From Aliidiomarina iranensis (lineage in GTDB: Bacteria > Pseudomonadota > Gammaproteobacteria > Enterobacterales > Alteromonadaceae), in the NCBI RefSeq assembly GCF_003987135.1, contig NZ_PIPJ01000001.1, positions 434,001-498,000 of the forward strand: a stretch of 64,000 nucleotides of DNA, written 5' to 3'. Made by a program: the position numbers and the translations under genes. The notes beneath the pieces are model-generated. The model had not been told where the DNA came from and did not search any database. It saw only the letters and a list, made by a program, of their open reading frames with translations. Position 1 is the first letter of the stretch, and the number at the start of each line of letters is the position of its first letter. This document shows, in pieces, positions 37,781 through 46,408 of the stretch.

Positions 37781-38364
37781 TGGACGAAGAAAGGCGTAAA
37801 CGCTCACGTTCTGCTACCTCAAGCGCGGCTTCAGCGCAGAAAGTAACCTTGCCGTTAAAAACAACGAGCACAGCGGCAGCTAGCACCAGCTCAACATTAG
37901 GTATTGCGCTGATCATTAGTTTGGCCAGCATGGTGGTGGTGGGTGTGTTGATGCGCGGTGCTTTAATGAATATGTTTTCAGAAGATACCGCAGGCTGGCG
38001 CGAAACTGAATTTGATGCGGCGGCAAGCCGTTTTCAAACTCATGTAATGTTGGCGCATGTAGAATGGATTCGGTTAAGCGAACCAAGCCAAGTAGCCCTG
38101 GAAGTGCGCGGCGATACCTTTACGCAAGTGCCCATGGGGGCAAACGGTTGGCCCGTTGGCCGCAATGGCGAAGTGAGCGGTAATGGCATGTGCCAAGATA
38201 TTTGGGAGCTTTTGGCCGAGCCTGGCACCATGCGCGGCAGTATGCGCACCGAGTGGGCAGAGCAGGGAAACCGAGCGTTTTGTGAATTCTATTACGATGG
38301 TACGCTGCGCTTTCGTTATCAGCCCTCGAATGGGCAGATTTACCACGAGTTGAAAACCGAGTAG
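37780..38364 (+). CDS. mshF: MSHA biogenesis protein MshF
   Basis: Poorly characterised bitopic protein of 194 residues. A basic Ser/Ala-rich cytoplasmic tail (1-38), a TM helix near 42-65 (TLGIALIISLASMVVVGVLMR), and a periplasmic domain with two Cys (in NGMCQDIW and AFCEFYYD) that may form a disulfide. ATG 37780 overlaps the mshG stop by one base; GGAGGTGGC lies upstream. The identification rests mainly on its place between mshG and the pilins. It ends the coupled mshI-mshF run. Confidence 0.75.
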   Translation: MDEERRKRSRSATSSAASAQKVTLPLKTTSTAAASTSSTLGIALIISLASMVVVGVLMRGALMNMFSEDTAGWRETEFDAAASRFQTHVMLAHVEWIRLSEPSQVALEVRGDTFTQVPMGANGWPVGRNGEVSGNGMCQDIWELLAEPGTMRGSMRTEWAEQGNRAFCEFYYDGTLRFRYQPSNGQIYHELKTE

Positions 38365-38636
38365 TTAGCTCTTGTTAGTGAGCTTTGGTTAGTAAATGGG
38401 GAAATAGAAAGCCAATACTGGCGGGGTGTGCAAAATGTCGCATATAACATTCAACATAGAGCAAACTCGCGCGCAGTTGTTATGATCACCGTATAAAGTT
38501 TGTTCGCCATGCTTCACGAAGCAACAGAAACAAGCTGGCAGCGAAAAAGCTAGTAGCAGAACAGCTAGCAACGAAAAAGCCAGTAGCGAAGAAATAGCAG
38601 CAGAACGAGCAAAAGCCAGATAGAGGTAAAAGAAGA
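38365..38636. other. Gap between mshF and mshB with short repeats
   Basis: A 272-base non-coding stretch. A TATAAA at 38492-38497 could be a -10 for the pilin genes, without a clear -35. The second half holds imperfect 15-base repeats. No terminator of the mshI-mshF operon is clear; a five-pair AGCTC/GAGCT stem lies just after the mshF stop. Confidence 0.4.
38533..38622. repeat. Imperfect 15-base tandem repeats before mshB
   Basis: Six units of 15 bases, the first four clear (AGCTGGCAGCGAAAA, AGCTAGTAGCAGAAC, AGCTAGCAACGAAAA, AGCCAGTAGCGAAGA) and two decayed. The array ends 14 bases before the mshB start, so it lies in the leader if transcription begins upstream. The unit length and lack of spacers rule out CRISPR. 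Confidence 0.65.
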
Positions 38637-39269
38637 ATGACCAAGCAGTATTTGCAAAACAAAAGAAGCGCACGCGCTATGCAGCAAAAAGGCTTTACCC
38701 TGATTGAGCTTATCATCGTGGTAATCATTCTTGGCCTGTTAGCCGCAAGTGCACTGCCACGCTTTACCGATATTTCTAGCCAAGCGGAAGATGCTTCACT
38801 TGAAGGCGTAGCCGGTGGCTTTACCAGCGCCGTAGGCATAGTGCGCGGCCAGTGGGAACTTGATGGCCGCCCAGTGGGCGATGATGAAACAACAGGCGCA
38901 GGCTCGTTAGTATTAATTGATGAAATTGAAGTGTTTGTTGATGGCAATCGCGGCTACCCCGTAAGCGGCTTAGATAATGCATCAGCACACGATAACAACA
39001 TGAACGCAGAAGATTGCCGTAGTTTGTTCTCTGCAATATTACAGGGCGCACCAACGGCAAGCACCAATTTCGCTGATCTCGACAGAGCACGATTCTTTGT
39101 TGCGGCGGAAAACAACGGCACCAACAATATCTGTGTGTACTACCAGGCCAGAACATTAAGAAGCTTGCTAGATGCGCCCAGTGGTGACGATTATCTAACG
39201 GTAGGTAACAATTTCGTGTACAACCCGCGTACCGGAGGCGTAAACGTTAACCTCAATCGAAGCAACTAG
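38637..39269 (+). CDS. mshB: MSHA pilin MshB
   Basis: Type IV prepilin of 210 residues. The prepilin peptidase site is G19-F20 in KGFTLIELIIVVIILG, with Glu at +5. The long hydrophobic N-helix is followed by a globular domain with one Cys pair (in AEDCRSLF and NNICVYYQ). AGAGG before ATG 38637 supports that start; an in-frame ATG 14 codons on would give a short four-residue leader. MshB is a minor or initiating pilin in characterised MSHA loci. Confidence 0.85.
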   Translation: MTKQYLQNKRSARAMQQKGFTLIELIIVVIILGLLAASALPRFTDISSQAEDASLEGVAGGFTSAVGIVRGQWELDGRPVGDDETTGAGSLVLIDEIEVFVDGNRGYPVSGLDNASAHDNNMNAEDCRSLFSAILQGAPTASTNFADLDRARFFVAAENNGTNNICVYYQARTLRSLLDAPSGDDYLTVGNNFVYNPRTGGVNVNLNRSN

Positions 39270-39270
39270 C

Positions 39271-39286
39271 AGGCAGTATTACTGCC
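39271..39286 (+). promoter_or_regulatory. Small hairpin between mshB and mshA
   Basis: GGCAGT (39272-39277), loop ATT, ACTGCC (39281-39286), directly after the mshB stop. It is followed by an A/T-rich stretch with repeated TTTTAAA. It may uncouple mshA expression from mshB or protect the upstream message. Confidence 0.4.
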
Positions 39287-39352
39287 ACGGAAATTTTAAA
39301 CGTAATTTTAAAACTTAACTTTTAAACTTAGGCAATACAAAAGGTGAACAAC

Positions 39353-39898
39353 ATGAAACAGCAAAAAGGTTTTACATTAATCGAATTGATCATCGTGATC
39401 ATTATCTTAGGTATCTTGGCCGTAACCGCAGCACCACGGTTCTTTAACTTTGCAACGGATGCTCGTATATCTGCGTTACAAGGTTTAGAAGGAAGTATTA
39501 ATGGTGCCGCGGGTATTATTTATGGCAAATCTGTAATTAACGGTACGAATACTGCAGCAACAGGCACAACAGAAGGCGTTTCCGTTGCATATGGATATCC
39601 AACTGCTGACGAAACTGGTATCTTAGAAGCGGTTTCATTGAGCAATGATTGGACTAATGAAGAAGTTACCGGCTATGAGAACGGCACTCCGGCGGCTGCT
39701 GTTACAGCGATAGCAATTTATAGCTCAGCTTTCGATGCAGCTACCGTTACTGCCGATTGGGATTTCACAGAAGCCGATGCATCTGGTTGCTATGTAGTCT
39801 ACGTTGAGGCGAGCAGAGATATTGATAGCTCAGGCACTGAACCTGTATTAGGTGATATAAGTGAATATCAGGTGAAACGTGTAACTGACCAGTGCTAA
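39353..39898 (+). CDS. mshA: MSHA major pilin MshA
   Basis: Type IV prepilin of 181 residues, MKQQKGFTLIELIIVIIILGILAV at the N-terminus, with cleavage after Gly6 and Glu at +5. A C-terminal Cys pair (ASGCYVVY and the final DQC) should form the D-region disulfide. I chose ATG 39353 over an in-frame GTG at 39344, because AAGGTG lies properly upstream. A strong terminator follows, consistent with a highly expressed major pilin. Its low Cys and high Ala/Gly/Thr content is typical of mature pilins. Confidence 0.88.
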   Translation: MKQQKGFTLIELIIVIIILGILAVTAAPRFFNFATDARISALQGLEGSINGAAGIIYGKSVINGTNTAATGTTEGVSVAYGYPTADETGILEAVSLSNDWTNEEVTGYENGTPAAAVTAIAIYSSAFDAATVTADWDFTEADASGCYVVYVEASRDIDSSGTEPVLGDISEYQVKRVTDQC

Positions 39899-39919
39899 TT
39901 TAAAAAAACATTTTTAGCG

Positions 39920-39943
39920 AAAGGGGGCTTCGGCCCCTTTTTT
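39920..39943 (+). terminator. Intrinsic terminator of mshA
   Basis: GGGGC, tetraloop TTCG, GCCCC, then TTTTTT, with A/T pairs extending the stem. The TTCG loop is unusually stable. It closes the plus-strand MSHA block. Confidence 0.93.
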
Positions 39944-40084
39944 GTTACCCGCATTCCTAGATGACAATCTAAGTGAAAGCCAACCTAATAGTTTGAGTAC
40001 CAAAAAAGATCTAAAACTCTCAATTTCTACTATAACTACTAACTGAATTAATAAGAACATTCGGCTTTGTAAGGGAGCGAAAGT

Positions 40085-40954
40085 ATGAAGATTTTAAGTT
40101 CGTTGGCGGTAGTAGTGAGTTTTGCATTTGCTAGCTTGATGGTGAGCGCGAACGCCCAAGCGCAACAAGTTACAGAAACGGAGCTTACCGAGGGTGTTTA
40201 TATGCTCGAGGGACAGGGCGGTACCATGATGCTGGTAACGACGGAAACTCGCACGGTGTTGGTTGATGCCCAATATGCGCAGATGGCTGAACAAATTGCG
40301 GCAAAAGTGGTGGATTTAAGCCAGGTGCCGTTAACTTACCTTATTAATACGCACTTCCATGGCGATCATGTGGGTGGCAATGGTTACATGGGTGAAGAGC
40401 TGGGTGCGCAAATTGTAGCCCATAAAAATGTTCGCACGCGCTTGGAAGCGGATGATGAATTCCCAGCGGCTGGCCTGCCTACTATTTTAGCGGATAATTC
40501 CCTTACCCTTGAGCTTGGTGGCCATAGCTTAACCTTGGTGCATTATCCAACGGCGCACACTGATGGCGATATGGTGGTTTGGGTAAATGATGAGAATATT
40601 GTTCACTTGGGTGATTTGTTCTTCGTTGACCGCTTCCCGTTTATTGATTTAAATGCTGGCGGCACGGTGCAGGGCTATATTGATGCGCTTGCGGCATTGC
40701 GGGATATCATGGATGACGACACGCAAATTGTTGCGGGCCACGGTGGTGTGCGCAACAACGCTGATTTGCTGCGCCTGCACGATATGATTGTAGAAACTCG
40801 CCAGCAAGTGCGCGATTGGCATGCAGCTGATGCCAGTGTAGATGATATGGTTGCTGCTGGTTTAGGCGAGAAATGGGAAGATTGGAGCTGGAACTTTATC
40901 AACGAAGATCGCTGGATCCGCACCCTTTATAACGATATGCAAGCGAGCATGTAA
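40085..40954 (+). CDS. Exported metallo-beta-lactamase-fold hydrolase
   Basis: Protein of 289 residues with a signal peptide (about 1-26, after ANAQA). Zinc ligands are seen in HFHGDH at residues 90-95, in PTAHTDGD near 157, in LGDLFF near 178 and in VAGHGG near 219. The set fits a binuclear MBL-fold hydrolase. Its position in the periplasm and the absence of lactamase-specific traits leave the substrate open. AGGGAGCG precedes the ATG. It stands alone between the mshA terminator and its own terminator, in the middle of the MSHA locus. Confidence 0.87.
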   Translation: MKILSSLAVVVSFAFASLMVSANAQAQQVTETELTEGVYMLEGQGGTMMLVTTETRTVLVDAQYAQMAEQIAAKVVDLSQVPLTYLINTHFHGDHVGGNGYMGEELGAQIVAHKNVRTRLEADDEFPAAGLPTILADNSLTLELGGHSLTLVHYPTAHTDGDMVVWVNDENIVHLGDLFFVDRFPFIDLNAGGTVQGYIDALAALRDIMDDDTQIVAGHGGVRNNADLLRLHDMIVETRQQVRDWHAADASVDDMVAAGLGEKWEDWSWNFINEDRWIRTLYNDMQASM

Positions 40955-40968
40955 GAACTAAGTTACTC

Positions 40969-40999
40969 AAGCGCCCGAACAGTGAGTTCGGGCGCTTTT
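40969..40999. terminator. Bidirectional intrinsic terminator
   Basis: AAGCGCCCGAAC (40969-40980), loop AGTGA, GTTCGGGCGCTT (40986-40997): twelve perfect pairs with T-rich flank on the plus strand. It lies between two convergent genes, the MBL hydrolase and mshQ, and could end both. Confidence 0.93.
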
Positions 41000-41021
41000 G
41001 CTCAGCTAACGCACTAACGTA

Positions 41022-44000
41022 CTAGCGCAATTCCAGCCAATAAATAATACGATCGTTGCCGCGATACTGGCCGAAGCTACCGAAAGCGCGCGGATTAACA
41101 TAAGGATCGCCTTCGGCATCTACCCAAGGATATTGCAGCCATGTAGGCGCTTGATATTCAAACTCGAACTCGCCCACATCATTTGCTGCTTCCCAGAAGA
41201 AATCACCGAATACCAATTCTCCATTTTCAAGATTAGCAATGGTACCATCAGGCCCAGTTACCAGATTATTTGGGTTATCAACAATGGCTAAGTTTGCTGG
41301 GTTCGTTGGCGTGCAGCTATCGAGGCTATTCACCATAAAGCGGTTACCATCCCAATACTCCGCCAACATAATCACATTCAGATCTTCATCTTCTGGGCCA
41401 GCAATGTTTTCCAGCACCAAACGGCCATAACGAACGTTAAGCGTATCGGCAAGGGGCACCGCGGCGCCAAGTTGCGTGGTTAAACTGGCATCCGTGCTAC
41501 TAAAATTGCGGCTATCTTGCTCGTTGGCAATTTGCAGGCCTATATTCACATCTTCATAAGGCCCATCGGGGCTTCCATCGGTGAGCCGCTGAAATACCGC
41601 TGCCGGTTCACTCACTGGCATAATGCCATCTTCCCAATCAGCAGCCCAACTAATGCCAAAGCGACTGGGGAAATCATCCGCAGGCTCATCGGCAGGCGTA
41701 ACATTCGCCGCTACCGCATTGATATCCGCCGAACCAACATAAGGCACGCGGCCATAATTCTGGGTAATAGCGCCATTAACATTCACCGCCCGCACCTCAG
41801 CGGAAACAATAATATCGTTGTGCCCCATGTAGGTGAAGCCATCGGCGGTGCAGGCGTTCACAACCGAGGAGCTTTCCACAACAAATCGATCTGGGAAGAA
41901 CCGGCCAACTGGGCTGGGTGGCTTGGCAATCACATCACCTGCTCCGAGATAGCTATTGCCAACCAAGCTAGCTACAAGATTTACGGTGCCGGCTTCGCTC
42001 CAGGTAACGCCATTTGAGCGCTGGGCACCAGGGTAAACGTTATCTGGCACAAAGGCGCTGCCCGTGGTTACCGTGCCATCTTCAGCATCGGATGGAAACG
42101 CCACCGAATCAAATGCGGCCTGCACACCCGCCGGCGTATTTTCTCTGCCGAAGTTAGGTGTTGCATTGCCATTGGCATTCAATGATTGAATGATGACATT
42201 GAAGGGCGAACCTGCCGCTTGAAAACCGTTGCCCGTATCTGTGGTAGCACTCCATAGATCATCGTTACCATCTAGTGCTTGCAATACCAAGGTGTGGGGT
42301 ATCACTATAAATTCGTTTAAGCTGGTGCCCTCAAGTTCCACAGGTGGATCGTTAATGTCGGGGTTATCAGCATTGGGTTCTGCCGGCAAGGTGAGTTCAG
42401 CATGCAAGCGCAGTTCGCCAACGTCGGTGTAGTTATGTGGCAGTAGGGCAATACCGTTGGCATCGAAGTTAAGCGTTACTGGCTGTTTATTGCCGCTTGA
42501 ACCTAAATCATTTAGGCCTACATTAGTACCGCCAATACTGTAGTTCTGCCCGGGCATACACGAGGCCGGGTTCACACACTCCACACCGATATCAACCGTT
42601 TGCGCACCTTCTACCCGCGCTTCGCAGGCACCGGTGTTCACATTCGTTTCAACGGCGCGCAAGGCAACCGAGAAATCAACACCGGCGTGGCTATCGGGTA
42701 CCGGCTCAAAATTATTGGCCCCCACAAACAGTAGGCCCGCGGTTTGGAAATCAATATTACAGGTGCTGGCGATAGTGCCGGTCGGGTCAAAACACTGGGT
42801 GGGGTTTACCGCAGCAACGCTGGTGTTATCAACACTAAGGGTAGCGTTGCCTCCCGGCACATTTTGCAACCCAATCACGCCACTGCCATTGGTCAGGTCT
42901 AGGGTGCCAGTGGTCCCGCTGGTGCTCACCACATCACCACCTAACCAAGTTGAAGCCGCAGCAGTTGAATCGAGGGTAATCTCCACTGGATCTTCAAATA
43001 ACTGGGAACAACTCGCATCGGCGCAGGCATCCACGCTAACCGCTGCAGTGAAACAACTCACAATACCTAGGGGATGTCGGATTCGGTAGTGATCTATTTC
43101 TGCTGCATCGGGATCACAACCGAAAGCGTTGTTGATATCACTTTGTACTGCGGGGCTGTAAATAAAATCTGTTCCGCCGCCGACATCAATTGTACCACCG
43201 ACTAATATACTGCCTTGAATAGTATTGTTATTACCGAAGTTTATGTTGTTGTTTTCAGCTGGGCCGTAGATTAAGCCATTAAAATTTATCGGTGCGTTAT
43301 TACCTGAGTTACCATTGCCGACGTTAATATATGCACCATCATATAAAAACACTTGAAAGCTACTAGGGTTCCCAGCAGTGTTTATTTCAATTTGATTTGG
43401 ACTATTATTGCCATCACCTTGAATATAATTACGAATAAACACACGTACAGGCCCACCCGAGGTGAGTATCTCAACCCCATTACCTAGTATGAAATTCTCT
43501 ATGAAATAGTCACCAGATTGCATCGTGATACTGCGATTGTTTTCAATCGTTAATTGCTTAATCTGATACGTACCAGATGTTAGTGTACTATTATTATTCG
43601 GTGTGACTTGATTGTAAGTACCGGGATTTATCGTTCCACCAGATACGTTTGTTGTCGAGGAAAAAGTAGGGAAAACAGCAGGATCTAGTGCCGGGAGGCT
43701 TAAATCAACCGTGTCCACCTGTCCTATTGGTGTAGGTGTATTGCCCGAACCTTCGATGGTTTCACCATTAATTTCTGAGTTCTCGTAGGTAAATCCACCA
43801 AGGCCGACTATACCAAAGCCAGTTGCCGCATTTATTTCACCGCAGAAATCAGGGGGCGGGCCAGTAGGCCCAGCAACACAGCTGTGTGGCGTTTGCCCAT
43901 CGGAATCATCACAAATCGCATCACCACCAACGGTGCCGCCATTATTAGTTATTTCTGGTGCCGTTGCATTCCCTCCAATGGAACCCTGATTGTTAGAAAT

Positions 44001-45068
44001 TGTTTCACTGGCGGTTGCATTTTCCGTAACGTAAGCGTTGGAAAAATTAAGGGTAATATTAGTGGCTGTTGCGTTGCCGGTAATGCCAGAACCACTGCCA
44101 ATATCAATATTATTTGTTGCGGTGACATTGCCTGTTATATCAGCGCTGCTCGGCTGAATGTTGACATTAGTTGCGCTCACATTCCCTGTCACCGAGCTAT
44201 TACTGGCTAATGTGAAATCACCGCTCGCCGTTACATTCCCATTTATGGTTACCGGAGAGTTTGTGGAAATAGTGGTTCCCGTTACCGGCCCGTTAATTGT
44301 GGCTGAGCTACCTATAAATACCGTACTTGTTGAGTTGAGAGCCCCGTTAACGGTAGTGTTTGATGATTGAATCGCTATGCTATCGCCGGTTATAGAGCCA
44401 CCGATGGTGTTTGCAGAACCAATGTTTACAACAGCCCCCGTAACAGTGCCTCCCACGCTAGTATTGTTCGCGGTTGTAACATTCCCTCCTTGAATAGAGC
44501 CGGTGATTGTATTTGCTGAAGCACCGGTAAAAGATGTGCTTGCAACAACATTACCGCTGATAGTAGTACTGCTTTGAGTGGTAATAGTGTTTGCAGAAAC
44601 ATCGCCTAGAAACTGAGCGCCACTACCACTGTTGATGTTGCCGGCAGTAACCGGGGCACTGAAGGTATTGTTACTTGCTGCATTTAATGTACCACCGACA
44701 CTTAACGAGGAATTAATACTAAAGCCAAACCCTGTGTTTAGATCTCCTGATATTGAAACGGCTAAGCGATTTGTGTCACCGCCAACGTTAATTTGCGCAT
44801 TCTGTAAATTCGCATTACCAATAATAACTAAAGAACGATTGTTTCCGCCAACCGAAATTGTATCACCCCAGTTAAGGTTTAACCCATTTGGGCAAGTAAC
44901 CGTGCCACCACTACGATTACAACCGGGAGGTGCATTATTTGGGATCGTATAATCGGCGGCAAAAACTGAAAACGAAATCAGGAATAGGAGAACAAGGCCC
45001 AAGATCTGATTAAAAACGCGAGTACTATGGCATGGAACCGGTGCTTTTAAGATGTTAATTCCCTTCAT
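41022..45068 (-). CDS. mshQ: MSHA surface protein MshQ with beta-solenoid repeats
   Basis: Very large exported protein of 1,348 residues. Signal sequence near 1-38 (ending SVFA). Residues about 108-385 are some sixteen repeats of 17-18 residues with pattern G-N-V-T-A-x-x-x-I, probably a right-handed beta-helix. Then a second Asn/Gly-rich module (about 400-650) like bactofilin-type or ice-binding surface folds, then Cys-containing domains and a C-terminal DUF6701-like region ending GSFGQYRGNDRIIYWLELR. Last gene of the mshD-O-P-Q operon, its start overlapping the mshP stop. Likely a pilus-associated adhesin or tip component, but function is unproven. Confidence 0.75.
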   Translation of the reverse strand: MKGINILKAPVPCHSTRVFNQILGLVLLFLISFSVFAADYTIPNNAPPGCNRSGGTVTCPNGLNLNWGDTISVGGNNRSLVIIGNANLQNAQINVGGDTNRLAVSISGDLNTGFGFSINSSLSVGGTLNAASNNTFSAPVTAGNINSGSGAQFLGDVSANTITTQSSTTISGNVVASTSFTGASANTITGSIQGGNVTTANNTSVGGTVTGAVVNIGSANTIGGSITGDSIAIQSSNTTVNGALNSTSTVFIGSSATINGPVTGTTISTNSPVTINGNVTASGDFTLASNSSVTGNVSATNVNIQPSSADITGNVTATNNIDIGSGSGITGNATATNITLNFSNAYVTENATASETISNNQGSIGGNATAPEITNNGGTVGGDAICDDSDGQTPHSCVAGPTGPPPDFCGEINAATGFGIVGLGGFTYENSEINGETIEGSGNTPTPIGQVDTVDLSLPALDPAVFPTFSSTTNVSGGTINPGTYNQVTPNNNSTLTSGTYQIKQLTIENNRSITMQSGDYFIENFILGNGVEILTSGGPVRVFIRNYIQGDGNNSPNQIEINTAGNPSSFQVFLYDGAYINVGNGNSGNNAPINFNGLIYGPAENNNINFGNNNTIQGSILVGGTIDVGGGTDFIYSPAVQSDINNAFGCDPDAAEIDHYRIRHPLGIVSCFTAAVSVDACADASCSQLFEDPVEITLDSTAAASTWLGGDVVSTSGTTGTLDLTNGSGVIGLQNVPGGNATLSVDNTSVAAVNPTQCFDPTGTIASTCNIDFQTAGLLFVGANNFEPVPDSHAGVDFSVALRAVETNVNTGACEARVEGAQTVDIGVECVNPASCMPGQNYSIGGTNVGLNDLGSSGNKQPVTLNFDANGIALLPHNYTDVGELRLHAELTLPAEPNADNPDINDPPVELEGTSLNEFIVIPHTLVLQALDGNDDLWSATTDTGNGFQAAGSPFNVIIQSLNANGNATPNFGRENTPAGVQAAFDSVAFPSDAEDGTVTTGSAFVPDNVYPGAQRSNGVTWSEAGTVNLVASLVGNSYLGAGDVIAKPPSPVGRFFPDRFVVESSSVVNACTADGFTYMGHNDIIVSAEVRAVNVNGAITQNYGRVPYVGSADINAVAANVTPADEPADDFPSRFGISWAADWEDGIMPVSEPAAVFQRLTDGSPDGPYEDVNIGLQIANEQDSRNFSSTDASLTTQLGAAVPLADTLNVRYGRLVLENIAGPEDEDLNVIMLAEYWDGNRFMVNSLDSCTPTNPANLAIVDNPNNLVTGPDGTIANLENGELVFGDFFWEAANDVGEFEFEYQAPTWLQYPWVDAEGDPYVNPRAFGSFGQYRGNDRIIYWLELR
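43914..44747 (-). repeat. Coding region of the 17-18-residue MshQ repeats
   Basis: About sixteen units of 51-54 bases encode the solenoid. Units such as GNVTASGDFTLASNSSVT, GNVSATNVNIQPSSADIT and GNVTATNNIDIGSGSGIT align without gaps. The DNA copies have diverged, so this is an old array under protein-level selection rather than a recent expansion. Confidence 0.8.
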
Positions 45069-45579
45069 CGATGGCCTCCAAGATCACTTGCTTTGAATAT
45101 TCCATATCGCCGGCATCGCAGATGCCGCGGGTGATGATACGAAAATGAGTGCCGGTGTAGGCCGAGTCAATCGCGCCCAGATCGAGATAGTCACAGGCTA
45201 CTTCCGCGCGGCAGCTGTTCAGGCCGGGTATCGCAAAGGTTTGGCTGAGTGTAGGCGTGAACGGATTATCGAGGGGAATGCTCGTATCTCGAACCGAACA
45301 AACGCTGGTATCAACGGGTGCATCGAGGGGGAATAAATCGGTTAAAAATAATTCTGCACCACTGCGCGCGGCGGCGAATGCGCGGGTGCCATACACATCG
45401 CTTACCGTTGCTCGGCCTAAATCACCGAGGATGCGCACCATGGCCACGCCAAGAATGCTCATGACCACGATAATAAAAATAGCCACAGCTAGCGCCCCGC
45501 CGCGCTGGCGAGCCATACGCTGCCGCGCCATGCACTGATTCGAAATGCTTTTGTGGTTTGGCTTTGCGTTATGGAACAT
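45055..45579 (-). CDS. mshP: MSHA biogenesis protein MshP (PilX-like)
   Basis: Protein of about 174 residues with an N-terminal hydrophobic helix (GGALAVAIFIIVVMSILGVAMVRIL) as in PilX-type minor pilins, and a periplasmic region with four Cys. The start is uncertain: the frame is open upstream to 45627, but ATG 45579 gives an 11-base overlap with mshO, and a further ATG at 45531 lies close to the helix. It overlaps mshQ by 14 bases. Role by analogy: minor component that aids pilus initiation. Confidence 0.78.
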   Translation of the reverse strand: MFHNAKPNHKSISNQCMARQRMARQRGGALAVAIFIIVVMSILGVAMVRILGDLGRATVSDVYGTRAFAAARSGAELFLTDLFPLDAPVDTSVCSVRDTSIPLDNPFTPTLSQTFAIPGLNSCRAEVACDYLDLGAIDSAYTGTHFRIITRGICDAGDMEYSKQVILEAIDEGN

Positions 45580-46408
45580 TCGGTACATGCACCTCATGAA
45601 GAATCTGCAGCGGCTCGTTTTCGGCACTGCGGCGGAAGCGAAGGTCGATTTGCACTAGGCTACTGCGCTGCAATGTGGCTTCAAACACGCGAAATGGCAG
45701 CTGGTTATTATTTAAATCATTATCCATATTTACGGCCATGATTTCGCGAGTTCCGCTAAAACTGCTCTGCAGCGCGGTTTGTGTGAGCTGGGAAACGTTT
45801 AAGCCATAACCTTGGTAACGTTCAAGTGAATTTGTAGCTGCGTTGTAACACCAGCTTACCGGCTGACCACCCACATAATAGCGCGAAGCCGGGCTATCGG
45901 TAGGAAAGAAGCTCGGTGTGTTGCTGTAATCAATGGTGATTAGGCCATCTTCCGGCACATTATTGCTCACGCTATCAATGGTTTTGCGCCGAAGTGGCGT
46001 ATTGCCATAGATGAAATTCGCGTTGGTGGCATACACAAACAGATATTCGCCGGCTAATGTGCTGTTGGTTTGTGGCAAAACACCAATAAAATCATCTCCC
46101 GCGCTTGGCCCGGCTTTCGGGATTTGTACATAACTACTGCTGGTAATAATGGGCACAAACTCAATGCAGCGCTGCAAATCGCCGGGGAGCACGCGAATAC
46201 TGCGTGGGAGCGCATTGCGCAGCTCGCGGGTAAGGCGCTCAACGGCAAATCGGCTTTGGGAAACCAATTGTTCGCGGCCGGCTACATCGCTGTAAATTCG
46301 AGTGCCGAAACCGATATAGCTAAAAATAAAGGTGCTGGTGATACCCAGAAGAATGATCACGATCACTAATTCTACTAGGGTATATCCCTGCGTTTTAACG
46401 CGCTGCAC
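45569..46408 (-). CDS. mshO: MSHA minor pilin MshO (PilW-like)
   Basis: Prepilin-like protein of 279 residues. Cleavage motif QG-YTLVELVIVIILLG at residues 8-9, with Tyr instead of Phe at +1 and Glu at +5. A long beta-rich globular domain follows, as in PilW/GspJ. The GTG start at 46408 overlaps the mshD stop by one base (TAGTG). Probably part of the pilus tip complex with MshD, MshP and MshC. Confidence 0.83.
   Translation of the reverse strand: MQRVKTQGYTLVELVIVIILLGITSTFIFSYIGFGTRIYSDVAGREQLVSQSRFAVERLTRELRNALPRSIRVLPGDLQRCIEFVPIITSSSYVQIPKAGPSAGDDFIGVLPQTNSTLAGEYLFVYATNANFIYGNTPLRRKTIDSVSNNVPEDGLITIDYSNTPSFFPTDSPASRYYVGGQPVSWCYNAATNSLERYQGYGLNVSQLTQTALQSSFSGTREIMAVNMDNDLNNNQLPFRVFEATLQRSSLVQIDLRFRRSAENEPLQILHEVHVPNVP

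Noticed and set aside
38533-38622. Repeats as a CRISPR array
   Set aside because: Units are 15 bases, contiguous and without spacers; no cas genes are present.
38389-38673. 94-codon minus-strand frame rich in Leu and Phe before mshB
   Set aside because: Its hydrophobic stretch comes from the 15-base repeats read backwards; no ribosome binding site.
39993-40036. TTGAGT and TATAAC as a promoter of the MBL gene
   Set aside because: The two elements are 32 bases apart, far outside the usual spacing.
42634-43089. 151-codon plus-strand frame within mshQ
   Set aside because: It is antisense to a low-complexity region whose reverse strand stays open; no start signal or known motif.
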